A stretch of DNA of 64,000 bases from Leishmania donovani (GCF_000227135.1 NC_018231.1:34519-98518); one strand, 5' to 3'; shown: positions 38,826-49,740, counted from the stretch's first letter. Program-made: numbers and translations. The notes: generated from the letters alone by a model not told the origin.

Positions 38826-39602
38826 ATGGCAACGATGGAAAATGTGGCCTTCGCCGGCTACGCGTACTACAGCACGGGTGGCGAGGGCTTCATCTACGCC
38901 CTGAGCTCCAAAGAAGATGTAGAGTCGACTGGCACACCGGTCATAATCGTCAACGCCACCTCCAAGGCGGTGAACTTCTTTCCGTTTCTATTCCTTGTGG
39001 TTGGTGGTGTTCTCATGGTCGGTCTCATGGCCTCCGTCATGGTGACGTTCTGCTGCCGGCGCAAGGTGGCAAAACTGGAGAAGATGTACTGGGAGTTGCA
39101 GTACGCCTTTGCCGACGTGAACAATACCCTCGTGCAGGAGGCAAGCCGCCGCACCACGTCGCCGGCCTCGCTGAAACAGAAGCATACCCCACAATCTACG
39201 AGTTGCCTAGTCGCCGGCTCCCAGTCGCCTCCACAGATGATGCAACGGCACGGCAGCATCGCGAGAGTGGCTTCGATGCGCCCGTCACAGCATATAATGG
39301 AGCCGCTGCCGCCGGCAGCCCCGGTGTTTCCGGCAGCGCCGTTGCCTTACGGCATGAACGCCAACCCTCTATACTTTCAGCCGGTGACCACAAGCGCAGC
39401 GAGCCCGTACACGTGCTCGCACGGTGGCAAGGGCGCACAGGTCACCGTCTTCGCCGCACAGCCACCGCCGATCCCCTCCTCTCCGCAGCCGCAGCGGCAG
39501 ACACGCCTATCTGTCGGTCCCGCGGCACCGCAGTCGCCGTGCACAACACCTGAGCCGCCGCTGCGTCGCCGGGCATCAAAAGTGAGCTTCATCGGTGCCT
39601 AG
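38826..39602 (+). CDS. single-pass membrane protein with Pro-rich cytoplasmic tail
   Basis: The product is 258 residues from ATG 38826. There is no cleavable signal. A strongly hydrophobic helix at about 51-75 (FFPFLFLVVGGVLMVGLMAS) ends at CCRRK, a dibasic stop-transfer, possibly palmitoylated on the Cys pair. The short N-terminal part has one potential N-glycosylation site (NAT, residues 43-45). The remaining 180 residues are Pro/Ala/Ser/Gln-rich and likely disordered, suitable for phosphorylation or SH3-like binding. I do not recognise the family. It lies downstream of another membrane protein gene, but no functional link is shown. Confidence 0.72.
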   Translation: MATMENVAFAGYAYYSTGGEGFIYALSSKEDVESTGTPVIIVNATSKAVNFFPFLFLVVGGVLMVGLMASVMVTFCCRRKVAKLEKMYWELQYAFADVNNTLVQEASRRTTSPASLKQKHTPQSTSCLVAGSQSPPQMMQRHGSIARVASMRPSQHIMEPLPPAAPVFPAAPLPYGMNANPLYFQPVTTSAASPYTCSHGGKGAQVTVFAAQPPPIPSSPQPQRQTRLSVGPAAPQSPCTTPEPPLRRRASKVSFIGA

Positions 39603-40982
39603 TCAAGCAGAGAAGCCGCGCGCGCGTACGCACAGATGGAGAAGGGAGGGGGGCGCATGCTCTGTGTGTGTGTGTGTGTGTCTTGCATTGATGAGGTAGA
39701 AGGCACTCCTCCAAGGACGGCAGTGACATACTCATCGCGAGTGCGTAAAAGGGTCTCTCTCCTGCGTTCTGAACCCTTGAAAGCAGTCTATACCGCTTGT
39801 GACAGAAGGGGAAATACATGCTGCTCGCAGCAGCAACGACGATGCCCCTGATGCGCACTTCTTTCTCTGGTATAGTCGTGCTAAACCTCGTAAGCCCTCT
39901 GCCTCCTCCTCCCCCCCCGGTGTGCACAGGGCACACGCACCCAACCGTATTCTCTAGTTTGCCTTTACCTTTTTTTCCCCTTCACTCAGATCTCTCTCTC
40001 CCCTCTATCATTAGCCATCCTCGACTTTACGCGTCGCTGCCGTTGTCCGCCTTCGTTAGGTTGTCAGATGTTGCTGCTGCCTCGACGGAACTGGCTGCAT
40101 ATGCACGCGCGTGTCTTTGTATGTATGTGTGTACTTATTTGTGCGTGTGGTGTGTGTCTGTGTGTCCATGTGGATCTCCTCCTCCGCCCTTCGGCCTTCC
40201 GTTGTCACCTCTTCTCGTTTTCTTTTTTTCGCGCCACTGTGCGTGTGCCCTTCTCACTTTCGCTCTCTCAGGCTTTCCTGTTTTGTTGTTCGTCGGCCTC
40301 CCTTCGACTTTGGGACTCGCCCCTCCAGTGGGTAGTTGTGTGCCCTCGTTAGCTGTGGCGACTCATCAGCGTCGTGCGCATCGCTGCAGATATTCAACGA
40401 ACGTCAGAGCGGCAAGTGAAACCGCCACCGCAATGAGCCGCAGCGAAGGTAGCACACGTGTGCTTGTGTGCACACCTCTCTCTTCGTCTTATTCTGTGCC
40501 GCTCCCCACCCAACCCCTTCTCCCTCTCCCCCTCCTCTTTCCCGTGCTGCACTGCCGATCGGATGGAGCGATCTGCAGAAGGCAGGCACACGAGCGCTCT
40601 CGGGCCGCCACCCACGCACCCACACATCACGCACAGCTGCGCTGCATCGTCCGTTTCTTTCACAGCCGCAAACCCCTCCTCCTCCTCCTCCTTTCCTCTT
40701 CGCATCCACCCCTTCTTACGTGGCGCGCATCGCCTCCGCTCGCGCGCTCTCCCCCCCCCTCCTCCTCCTCCTCAGCAAGCATTACTCTGAAACTCCTTCG
40801 ACTTGCACCAACGTCCTTTTCCCTTTCTTCGGGGTTTCCCGCCTTCGTCCCTCCACCCCACAGCGCGCGCACACACACGCACACGCACGCCTTCGTCGTC
40901 TTCTGTCGAGCAAGGACAAGACGCGCAGACTGACAGGCACATTGGCACGCAAGGCCTCCGCTAAACGATACCCCAGCAACCA
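39603..40982. other. intergenic region
   Basis: No gene supported. A 371-codon open frame (39818-40933) translates pyrimidine-rich leader sequence and was rejected. C/T-rich stretches at 40490-40545 and 40675-40770 are likely processing signals for the GRAM gene. Confidence 0.55.
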
Positions 40983-41855
40983 ATGCAGCAACAACCAAGG
41001 CCGGTGGTGGCGCAGTATGCGTATATCGAGCTTCTCCCGCTCATATACACCGGTCCCGCTCCACCCCCTGCGCCGGCGTGCATGGACCCGACACCGGATG
41101 AACAGTACCGCCGGGGCGTTGCTGAAAAGAAGGAGGCGCTGAAGCAGAAGGAGGCGCGACGGCAGATGTCCTCCAGCGGCAGCGGAATGCTTGCCAGCCT
41201 CAAGAGCGCTGTCTCGCAGGCAGTCATGACCGTGGAGAAGGGGGCCGCCGACGTGTCGACCCGCACGGAGTCGCAGGTGCGTCAGCTCGAGTACCAATAC
41301 GACTGCGACCGCTTTAACCTGCACTTCCACGAGCTTGCCGAGAGCGGCGAGGTGCTGCTTGCCGACTACCGCTGCAGCGCGATGCACGGCGGCCTTCAAG
41401 TCAAAGGCCACATCCAGATCACACGGCATTATCTGTGCTTCTTCGCGGAGACCTCCTCGAGCATCGCCAAGACGACGGACGCCGTCATGGGCGTCTTTGC
41501 GGCAGCCCGCCACCCGACCAACCCCAACGATGAGCCGCGGAACAGGCCTGTTGGCGTCAAGCAGGTGATTGCGCTGGCCAGCATCGTTTCTATTCAGCCT
41601 TCTGTGGTGCTCGAGAGCATCGGCGGTCAGGCGCCCTTCTTCATGCTGCTTCCCGCACCAACGGTACGCCCGACAGCGCTGCAGCTGTACACGCAGGACA
41701 GCAAACTCTACCAGTTCATGAACTTCGAGTCGCTCATCTCCCGCGCCTCTGGGGCGCTCAACGACGTCGTCAAGGGCACCGCACTGGATCAAGCGTACAA
41801 CTACCTCGACCATGCGTGGCGTGATACGGTGAATTTGCAATCAAAGGATGTCTAG
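40983..41855 (+). CDS. GRAM-domain protein
   Basis: The product is 290 residues. Residues 1-35 are Gln/Pro-rich. An amphipathic, Lys/Glu-rich helix follows (about 40-105). A GRAM-type domain spans about 112-255: GEVLLADYRCSAMHGGLQVKG then HIQITRHYLCFFAE matches the family's leader strand, internal GxL/IYIT step and LCFxS-like strand, and FFMLLPAPTV with LYTQDSKLYQF completes the sheet. GRAM domains are PH-like and bind membrane phosphoinositides or lipids in membrane-contact and trafficking proteins. No other domain is present, so the likely role is a small lipid-binding adaptor. There is no membrane segment. Family confidence is good, function is inferred. Confidence 0.8.
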   Translation: MQQQPRPVVAQYAYIELLPLIYTGPAPPPAPACMDPTPDEQYRRGVAEKKEALKQKEARRQMSSSGSGMLASLKSAVSQAVMTVEKGAADVSTRTESQVRQLEYQYDCDRFNLHFHELAESGEVLLADYRCSAMHGGLQVKGHIQITRHYLCFFAETSSSIAKTTDAVMGVFAAARHPTNPNDEPRNRPVGVKQVIALASIVSIQPSVVLESIGGQAPFFMLLPAPTVRPTALQLYTQDSKLYQFMNFESLISRASGALNDVVKGTALDQAYNYLDHAWRDTVNLQSKDV

Positions 41856-43860
41856 TAGGCGTAAGGTGCCTTGCCGTCGCCCCTTCGCTTCTCATTCGGC
41901 ACACGTTGCCCTCCGGCTCACCGCCTTGCCTTTCGTTGCCGTGAAGCAGAGCCGACGGGCATGGCAGACCGCGTCAACGCTGCCGCACAGCTTTCGTCGG
42001 GGGCCGGAGGAGAAGCGGCGCCGCGCGGGGTGGTCTCAGCAGGGGACCGCCGAATACAGGCGAAAGGGAGGGGGGCGAGTCAGTTCAGCTACTTTGGGCG
42101 GAGGCAACTCCTTGGCGGCGGCGGTGGCGGCGGGGGGAGGGACTCCACTTGGACATACACAAGTCGGATTCTCCTTCCTCCTCCATCAACACCCCGGCCC
42201 CCCTCCTCCTCCTCCTCTCCCACTGCCTTGCTTATCACATGCGCACTCGGGCAGGCGGCATCAAAAGCGATTGGCAGGGCTGAACTCGCCTGTGTTCGCC
42301 AAAGTCACCCATCCTCCTATATTATCTATATTTATCTATTCTGGCCCCCTCCCCCTCCTCCGCTTCACAACCGTGTTTGCTCTCTTTTCGCACCTTTTCT
42401 CGCTGCGGCCCACCACCGCACAGGCTCAGATCGGACACCTCCGTCTGTCTGCGTCTGTGTGTGTGTGTGTGTGCGTGGGATAACCCACGTTGATGGGGCA
42501 CCTGTGCTCCTCCCGTCTTTTATCACTTGTTCTCTGACCAGATGTTCGCGTGTTTGTGTGTGTGTGTGTGTGAAGAGTGAAGAGGGAGTGGAACAGACAG
42601 ACATGGCTGCATGGATGGATCACGATGGGCCGAGAGGTTTGTGCCGGCGTGTCGTCTTCGCTGGCTGTGCCGCCTTTTTTTTTGCTTTTTCGTTGCCTCG
42701 TCGCTTTTCGGATGTGGGCGATTCATGTCGAGTGGGGGCGTGCCTTTGGACCGTGTAGGCTGGCAGCTAACCTTCGCTCGCACAGGCACGCCCACCCTCA
42801 CCCCACCGTCCCTGCCGCTTCTCCCCTCCTTCTCCAGACGGCAAGTGCGCGCACCAGCCCGTGCGGCAGAATGCATCTTTTGTATGCTATCCTTCTGATT
42901 ATCTATCGCGGCATGCATATATTTCTGGGGACATGACGGTGCGACGCGATCGTGGGGAAGGGGGAAGAGGAGGAGGACCGTGTGGCTCTCTTTCTCCAGT
43001 GCAAGCGTGATCTCTATTATATCGGGCACTGTTTCTTCTAGTCTGCATTCTCTATGGGAAAGGGGTCCCCAGTGACCCGATGGCCCCCTCCCTTCTCTCC
43101 CGTGATTTCCACGGTGCGTGTCTCCAAAGTAAGTCCCGCCCACCCCGCTCCACCTCACCGGCCTCCGTCATGTCTGCACTTGGTGAGAAAGGCGGCTTCG
43201 CACTCTCGCCAACAAACAGACACAGCCAATACACGTGTATTGATACTCTTGTAGGAAAGGCTCGCCCTCTCCCTGTCGGTATGAACTCTGTGTAGGGGGG
43301 GAAGTGGGCACGGTCGCCCACGCATCCCACATGTCGGATCGATGGAGACGAATATGCGGATTCGCTGAATGGCCTTGCTGTAACGCACACACACACACAC
43401 ACACACACACCGGTGAAAGGAGAGAAGTATGCACGTAAGTGTGCATACATAAAGAGGACACGAAAGCAGAGCAGAGGCTCCCCCCTTCCCTCCCTCCCAC
43501 TCCTCTCGGCCATCTCCTCCCCGCCACGCACACGGGTGTACGTCTACCGACAGACTCACCCACATGAGCCGTCGGTGGGGCATGAATAAGCAGGCGAAAT
43601 ACTGGCGCTCAGGAAACCAACGCGTCCTCATTCACGTGGCGGCCTTTGCTCAGTACGGCTCGCCGCCAGCCCCCCTTCCTCCTCCCCTTCCCCCAGCCTT
43701 CTCTAGCATCGTGCACCTCTCTCTTCTTGTGAAAACTTCTCAGCCCCCCCCTCACGTCTGCCCGCGTTTGGCAGAGGTGTGCACACCCCTACACGCGCGC
43801 CTACGCACACCTCCGTGTATTCCCTGACCTCCCCCACTCCTGCACACGCACGCCGCTTCC
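41856..43860. other. 2-kb intergenic region
   Basis: No convincing gene. It contains a poly-Gly-coding GGC stretch near 42115, TG runs at 42455-42472 and 42553-42572, an AC microsatellite (43386-43410) and C/T tracts at 43670-43700. A 295-codon frame at 41871-42758 has simple-sequence composition and was not accepted. Confidence 0.5.
43386..43410. repeat. CA microsatellite
   Basis: A pure CA run of 25 bases. Confidence 0.9.
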
Positions 43861-46800
43861 ATGCGGGCGGCTTGGGCGGCGACGGTGTCTCGGCGCCGGT
43901 CGCACATTGCGTGCGGAAGCTCCTCATCGCCGCTGTGGGCACTGCAGCCGCGGCGTGCCTCTTCCGTACATCGTGGCCGCGTCTCACAAGCGACGTCCGG
44001 CGCGTCATCGAATACGTCCTCAAGCCACGCATCGAATCGCCGTGGGCGTCGCCCCAAGAGAGGTCAGCCGAATGCGCGGCACATCGCTCCGGCAGCGGAG
44101 ACTCGGTTCTCCGCCAGTTCCCATCGCATGGGATGCGGCCACATCGCCGACCGTGTCAAGAGACGCCGTCAGCTCGAAGACGCCATCCACGCCGCGCAGG
44201 CGTTCCGTAGCTGGTGTGTCATGCATGCACCATGCACGCAAGCCGCGGTGGGGGCATCCGTGTCGGCAACCGCTGCGCTGCGACCCGGTGAACTCTCCCC
44301 CTCCCATGCACCGGTGCTGCACCGGGTTGGCGGTAGTGTCGCCACGCTTGCAGACATCGGGTATGAAGAAGGCGCCAACAGCCGTACCGCACGGCACCAC
44401 CTCGGCTTTAGCCCACCGACGGCACCCACCACAAACCCTCCCCTCACGGCGGGTGGGGCGGTACCGCTGACGGAGCGCCGCATGCTGGAGCACTACGCGG
44501 TCCTCCTCCACAACGTACGCGCAGCCGCCACACGGGTCGCCACGTCGGACTACCACCGCTTTTACGCCGCGGTAGTAGAAGAACTGCTGGCTGCGTCTAA
44601 GTCTGGTGGCGGCGGTGGTGCCTTCTCGGTGCCACGCTCCGTGGTGTGGCAGGATGCTGCTGCATCAACATACCATGGAGAAAGCGGAGAAGACGCTACG
44701 GCGCAGGCCGAACGTCGCCTTGCCGCGTGGGCATCGTACTGGTACAAGGATCTGAAGCAGTGGCACTCGCGCCACGGCACGCATACCCCTGGTGCGGGTA
44801 ACGCTGTTGACGCCCAGCAGATGCTGCTCCACGGCGAGCTCTGGCAGGACGTGCTTGACGGTGGCGATGGTATTATAGGAACACGAGAGGAAGACAAGTC
44901 TATGGCGGTGCTGCTGCTGCAGGGACAGTGGCGAGCCGCCATCGACAGCCTTCTTGAAGCTGACGCAACACCGCCCCGCTCCGCATCTGCCGCAGCGATG
45001 GAGCCGAACGGCAGCTCCACTACAGCCTCCCAACGGCCGTCCGTCGCGGAACTCTTCTCCACGGCGTCGGTGCGGCGCCGGCACCGCGTGCCGTGGAGAC
45101 CCTCATCTCACCGAGGCTCTGCGAACTCGTCCAGCAGCACGCTTCCGCCGCTGCCGCGGCGGCTTGCCCTTGCCCCCGTGACGCCGGCAGAGCTGCGCTT
45201 ACTTCGACATCCGCCGTCGCCCGGGTTGCGCGTGCTGCCGCACTCGATAGCTTCTAAAGTGCAGCAAGCGGGGTGCCGGGAGCGTCCTGCAGGGGAGGAA
45301 GTAGCGGCAGCGCCATCGCTGCTGTTGGAGGCGGCCGCGGCTGCGGAGGTGGCAGGCGGCCGTGCCACAGGCATCCCGCCGATGTGTGTGGTCCGCCTGC
45401 GGCGTCGTCTATGGGTGCTGCAGCACCTCCCGCGCCACCTCCCAGCCTCTCTCGTCCGCTTCCAGGAACCGCGACGGCCATCGCTGCGCGCCGGCGGCGG
45501 CAGTGGTCGCGAGGTGCGGAGTGGGGCAATCCCTCACGCGCACCTCCTTCGCAGCCACGCGCTGGAGAAGCTGCCGTGGTACACGCTCTGCGTGCTTGGC
45601 GAGGTGTTGGAGGCGAGTGGGAACGGCGGCTCAACCGTCGCGACGGTGCTGCGCAACGCACGCACGCACATGTGCGCTGCGCTCTTCCTCAGCGTGCACG
45701 CCGACTACGCGGCCCTGCACGACTACGCACACACCCTCTTTCTCACGCTCGGCAGCAGCATGGTCGCGCGCGCGGTCGTCGCTCGACAACGACAGCGAGG
45801 ACGCAGCGACGGCGACGCGGCCGTCACCGTGTTCGAGAGTGCCTTTGCGCAGACGGCCATCGCTCTGCTTCAGCCACCGCCGCCGGAGGCGTACGCGGCG
45901 GCCGGGCTGTCGCCAAGGCCCGCCTCTTCTTCCGGCAATGCGGCTGACTTTCTCGCGAGATCGTCGTCAGCGCGGACGCCAAGCTCCAGCACGGACATCA
46001 CCGACGTTCACGTGGTGCCACCTCGTGTGTTTCGCCGCCTCTGCGCCGCCGTGCAGGACTGGCGCAACTACCACCTCTCGCTGTACTGTGAAACGCTAAG
46101 CCAAATTGCAGACAGCGACGGTATGGCGCTACGCGAGCTGGCGCGCGTGCTGGCAGCGCAGCCGCACGGCGAGGATGCTCTACAAGAGGAAGTGGCTGTG
46201 GTGCTGGCGCCAGAGAGCGCGGCCGCCATCGTCACGGCTCTCCTGCTGCAGCTCCTCGATCAGCTGTCACGACCGTCAGCGTCGCCCTCGTCAACGACGG
46301 CACGTGCCCCGCTATCCTTTCTGTCCAACGCACCTCGCACCGCCGGCGCACACGCCAGCGCCGGATGCGACCCGCAGGGTGCATCGCCCTCCCTTCCCCC
46401 ACTGCCGCCGGTCCTTTGTTTCAGTGTGCCGCACGACAAGGCGCACGCGGTGGCCAGCTACTTCAAGGGCATCTTCCATCCGTCTTTCTTCAGGCGCGTG
46501 GTGACGGCGGCGCCGTGCACAAATGGAGACGAGTGCCAGTTGGGTGACGACGGCGCCGCGGCCACATCTACCATCACCACCACGATCACGACGGGTGCCC
46601 GCACGGCAGACGAAGAGAACGGTAAGGCATCGGCGCTGCCGTCCTTTGTTTTGCCGCCGGCCGAGTGGGAGCGCAACGCCGCCGCGCGCCTTGTCGGTCG
46701 CACGCTGCGGCGCCTCGACCGCTACCCGACGCGCACAACGGAAGCCTTCTTCGCCCGCTACGTGCGTGGCGACGATGTGCACTCGAAGAGGGAGGTTGGT

Positions 46801-48267
46801 GAGGAGGGGGGCTCCGAAGCAGCCGCAGCCCAGTCGTCTTCGACGACGGTTGCGCCTCCGCTCGCCATGAGCCTCTTTGTGGTGAATCTGCAAGCTGCAG
46901 TGGATCACTGGCGTGAGCGCCACCGCAGCCCCATCCTCGGTGTTCCACCCCCAGCGTCAAGTCACGCACAGCAGCAGGAGCAGGTGTCCCTACCGGCTCA
47001 GCCATCCGTGAGCGCAGCACGAGACGGGCGCACAGCCGACACAAAATCGGCCGCTACCGCAGCGGCCACGCCCGCGGGCGCGGAGGCCTCGTTGACGGAA
47101 ACTGGCAAGGATGGCTTACCTGGCCCCATCGTTTTGCTTGCGTCCCCACGGATGCTCCCGCACGGACTGCACGCGGTCTACAAGCCTGCCGGCGTGAACT
47201 GCACCCTGCACGCGCACTACCCGTCCCTCGTCTACCCGTTTCTCACTCGCGAGCTGCCCTGGAGGGCGAGAGGGGCGGTAGCGGCGGATGGCAGCGACAG
47301 GAATCGTGGAGCTGGTGCGTCGTCCTCCCCAGCCCCCTGCGTGCCGGTGCTTCGTCAGCAGGGCCTCGTAAACCGCATTGACGTGGGCACGAGCGGCGTC
47401 GTCCTTGTTGCTCGCACCGCTGCCGCGCTGCACAGCGCGGCCGACGCGATGATACGAGAGCATCACATGCGCAAGACGTATCGTGCGCTCGTACAACGGT
47501 GGCCTCCCTTCTCGTCCTCGTCCTCGTCCAGCGCGTCCACAGTGCCGTGCGGCGATGACAGCGCAGCAACGGCGCCGCTCTTTAGCGTGTCGCCCTTCTT
47601 GTCCCCGATGGCGAGCGCCGTTGTGTGCGCACCGGTGTACGCGGCTGGCGCCACGGCGTCCTCGATCCGCCGGCGTTCAGCACTGCCGCTGAGTCATGGT
47701 CGCCAACTTCAGCCGCCCGGGCAACCAAGTGCCGATGCGCTCGCAGCCTCTCGCGCCAGCTCGACTCTGTCGTGGTCATCGAGCGTACACGTCTCTCCCT
47801 CCTCCTTAGAGAACGTGCATCAGCAGTACGCCACCCTGCACGCCGCTCTACAGGACCAGCGGAATGCCATCACGCGCTACCGCGTACTCGAGTACTTCGC
47901 GTCTGCCGGAGTCGCCTACGTGCAGGTGGAGCTGCGCAGCGGGCGGCGGCATCAGATACGGCAGCATTTTGCGCAGCTCGGCTTCCCTCTTGTTGGTGAT
48001 GCTCGCTACCACGCCGGGGTAGTCGCAGGCCACGCGGGAACGACGTTCGGGATGCAGCGAGCTGCGCTCCACGCCTACACGGTTGACATCCTCGCCACCA
48101 CAGACAGCGACGGCCTGGCGAGCGGCGAGGAGGTGCCCGACCGCGTGGTGGTGCAGGCGGCGCTGCCAGCCGACATGCATCGCGCTCTGCTTGCACTTCG
48201 GCAAGCGGAACAAGCCAAGTCGGGTCAGCAGCAGCAGCAGCGGCAACCACAGCAACCTCGTGGCTGA
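43861..48267 (+). CDS. RluA-family pseudouridine synthase with very long N-terminal extension, probably mitochondrial
   Basis: The product is 1468 residues. The catalytic domain is confined to about 1100-1410. It opens with HAVYKPAGVN (about 1104-1113), carries the RluA signature NRIDVGTSG with catalytic Asp1174, and ends with RSGRRHQIRQHFAQLGFPL then VGDARY (about 1360-1386). Such enzymes convert uridine to pseudouridine in rRNA, tRNA or mRNA. A Ser-rich insertion of about 120 residues separates the two motifs. The first 1100 residues are Ala/Arg/Ser-rich, partly helical (LEKLPWYTLCVLGEVLEA) and otherwise not recognised. The basic, Ser/Arg-rich N-terminus (RAAWAATVSRRRS) suits mitochondrial import. 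The last 20 residues are Gln-rich. Typical RluA proteins are 220-350 residues, so the extension is exceptional. RNA target unknown. Confidence 0.85.
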   Translation: MRAAWAATVSRRRSHIACGSSSSPLWALQPRRASSVHRGRVSQATSGASSNTSSSHASNRRGRRPKRGQPNARHIAPAAETRFSASSHRMGCGHIADRVKRRRQLEDAIHAAQAFRSWCVMHAPCTQAAVGASVSATAALRPGELSPSHAPVLHRVGGSVATLADIGYEEGANSRTARHHLGFSPPTAPTTNPPLTAGGAVPLTERRMLEHYAVLLHNVRAAATRVATSDYHRFYAAVVEELLAASKSGGGGGAFSVPRSVVWQDAAASTYHGESGEDATAQAERRLAAWASYWYKDLKQWHSRHGTHTPGAGNAVDAQQMLLHGELWQDVLDGGDGIIGTREEDKSMAVLLLQGQWRAAIDSLLEADATPPRSASAAAMEPNGSSTTASQRPSVAELFSTASVRRRHRVPWRPSSHRGSANSSSSTLPPLPRRLALAPVTPAELRLLRHPPSPGLRVLPHSIASKVQQAGCRERPAGEEVAAAPSLLLEAAAAAEVAGGRATGIPPMCVVRLRRRLWVLQHLPRHLPASLVRFQEPRRPSLRAGGGSGREVRSGAIPHAHLLRSHALEKLPWYTLCVLGEVLEASGNGGSTVATVLRNARTHMCAALFLSVHADYAALHDYAHTLFLTLGSSMVARAVVARQRQRGRSDGDAAVTVFESAFAQTAIALLQPPPPEAYAAAGLSPRPASSSGNAADFLARSSSARTPSSSTDITDVHVVPPRVFRRLCAAVQDWRNYHLSLYCETLSQIADSDGMALRELARVLAAQPHGEDALQEEVAVVLAPESAAAIVTALLLQLLDQLSRPSASPSSTTARAPLSFLSNAPRTAGAHASAGCDPQGASPSLPPLPPVLCFSVPHDKAHAVASYFKGIFHPSFFRRVVTAAPCTNGDECQLGDDGAAATSTITTTITTGARTADEENGKASALPSFVLPPAEWERNAAARLVGRTLRRLDRYPTRTTEAFFARYVRGDDVHSKREVGEEGGSEAAAAQSSSTTVAPPLAMSLFVVNLQAAVDHWRERHRSPILGVPPPASSHAQQQEQVSLPAQPSVSAARDGRTADTKSAATAAATPAGAEASLTETGKDGLPGPIVLLASPRMLPHGLHAVYKPAGVNCTLHAHYPSLVYPFLTRELPWRARGAVAADGSDRNRGAGASSSPAPCVPVLRQQGLVNRIDVGTSGVVLVARTAAALHSAADAMIREHHMRKTYRALVQRWPPFSSSSSSSASTVPCGDDSAATAPLFSVSPFLSPMASAVVCAPVYAAGATASSIRRRSALPLSHGRQLQPPGQPSADALAASRASSTLSWSSSVHVSPSSLENVHQQYATLHAALQDQRNAITRYRVLEYFASAGVAYVQVELRSGRRHQIRQHFAQLGFPLVGDARYHAGVVAGHAGTTFGMQRAALHAYTVDILATTDSDGLASGEEVPDRVVVQAALPADMHRALLALRQAEQAKSGQQQQQRQPQQPRG

Positions 48268-48933
48268 CGTGAGCCTCCCACCGCAGGCGAAGGGGAGACA
48301 CGAAATGGCGTGGCGACGTCTCTTTCCGTCTCTCTCTCTCTCGCTCGCTCCAGCTCATGCTGGCCGCTTGACGCTCATCCTCACATGCAACACGCGCACG
48401 CGCATAACCACATGGACGCACTCGCACGTATGCATACACCTAAGCTACTTCCTCTTCCTGCTGTCGCTTGGCCTCTTCGAGGAGTCATCGTCTGCGCGCC
48501 GAGAGGCAAGGATGTCCGTGTCTGTGTGGAGGAGAGAAGGAGCACACGTGACGGCAGAACTTGTGCACTCGCGCATCTCCGCAGTGGCGTCATCATGGCC
48601 CGCCCGCCTGCTTACTCCATTCCTCGCCTGTCCCTCTCTGTCTTCCGCTCATCGCCACCACTGCATCTTTTCCTATCCTCCCTTGGTCCTTCTGCCACCG
48701 CCTCCGCATCTGCCACTCGCCGCTCCCCTCGTCCGTGATGGCACCCCGGTGACACGCACCAGCGACAACCACCGCGACTTGTGGCGAAGCAACTCACGTG
48801 CAGCTGCCGTTAGGGAGGGGGCGTTGGCTGAGGGACGAAGGTGACAAGTCGAGCCGAAGCGCACGCACGCCGACACCCTGTTTCAGTCGAGTACGCACTA
48901 CACAGTAGGAATTCAGCCATTGCAAGCATACGC
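48268..48933. other. intergenic region
   Basis: Non-coding, with C/T-rich runs (48325-48350, 48610-48730). The open frame upstream of 48934 lacks an ATG and coding character. Confidence 0.55.
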
Positions 48934-49740
48934 ATGGCGCTGCCTTCTCCCACCTCCTCCGCATCCGCGCCGCCCAGCTCGCGCGACAAGGCCAGCTACT
49001 GCCTGCAGCAAGCGCAGGCCGCGAAGGCGGCTGGTAACGCCGCGCTGCAAGCCGGCAATCCACGCGGTGCCTCCTTCGAGTACAAAAAGGTGTACCTCTA
49101 CCTCGCCGAATACCTTCCATCGGATGTGGCTCAGTCAGCTTCCTCTGTTGCTCTGGGATACAGCAATGGCGGTGGCAGCAACGCTGACGGCAACAGCGGG
49201 CTCGTGCAGATGCTGCAGCAACAGCAACGTCGCAAGCAACCAAAGAATGTGGCGGCAGCAGCGGTGACTGGTCACGAATCGTCAGCGTCGCCATCAACGG
49301 CGGAGGAAGCAGCGCTGCTCAAGCTGCAGGAGGAGATGACGCAGCTGTACGCCACCACACTCAACAATCTCGCGCTGGCCCATATGAAGCTGGGGCGTTA
49401 CCAAGAGGGGGTGAAGTGCGCGACTGCCGTGCTGGAGCAACCGGCGCTGCGAGCCGCTCTCGATGCCGGCGCGGAGCAGTGCACCTCCGCTCGCTTCAGC
49501 GACACCCCGGCTGGCAAGGCACTGCTGCGTCGCGCCGCCTGCTACGTCAAGCTCTCCGACTGGGCTCTCGCCGAGGCGGATATTCGCACGTTGAGAAGGG
49601 CAACACCAGAAGGAGCTCCTGCGGCCAGCGGTGGCGATGCCCTTGATACGGCGGTGGTGCAGTTGACGCAAGCGGTGGAGCAAGGTCGTAAGGCAGAGGC
49701 CGCGAAGGAGAAGAAAATGATGCGGCTCATGTTCGCGTAG
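48934..49740 (+). CDS. TPR-like protein
   Basis: The product is 268 residues from ATG 48934. TPR-type helices are visible at about 20-60 (AAKAAGNAALQAGNPRGASF, then YKKVYLYLAEYL), 134-170 (LYATTLNNLALAHMKLGRYQEGVKCATAVLEQ) and 195-222 (KALLRRAACYVKLSDWALAEADI), with the typical A-N-A-L and G-Y-A spacing. A low-complexity loop (75-125, Gly/Asn/Gln-rich) lies between repeats 1 and 2. The C-terminal helix is Lys/Glu-rich. The arrangement resembles TPR parts of FKBP-type co-chaperones or TTC9-like proteins, but no peptidyl-prolyl isomerase domain is present. A chaperone-adaptor role is possible, not shown. Confidence 0.75.
   Translation: MALPSPTSSASAPPSSRDKASYCLQQAQAAKAAGNAALQAGNPRGASFEYKKVYLYLAEYLPSDVAQSASSVALGYSNGGGSNADGNSGLVQMLQQQQRRKQPKNVAAAAVTGHESSASPSTAEEAALLKLQEEMTQLYATTLNNLALAHMKLGRYQEGVKCATAVLEQPALRAALDAGAEQCTSARFSDTPAGKALLRRAACYVKLSDWALAEADIRTLRRATPEGAPAASGGDALDTAVVQLTQAVEQGRKAEAAKEKKMMRLMFA

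Noticed and set aside
39818..40933. A 371-codon open frame on the + strand
   Set aside because: Composed of Pro/Ser/Leu/Cys-rich translation of C/T and TG tracts, with no domain; it overlaps the expected 5' flank of the GRAM gene.
41871..42758. A 295-codon + strand frame
   Set aside because: Internal poly-Gly and poly-Pro/Ser from simple repeats and TG-derived Val/Cys runs; no ATG with coding context and no recognisable fold.
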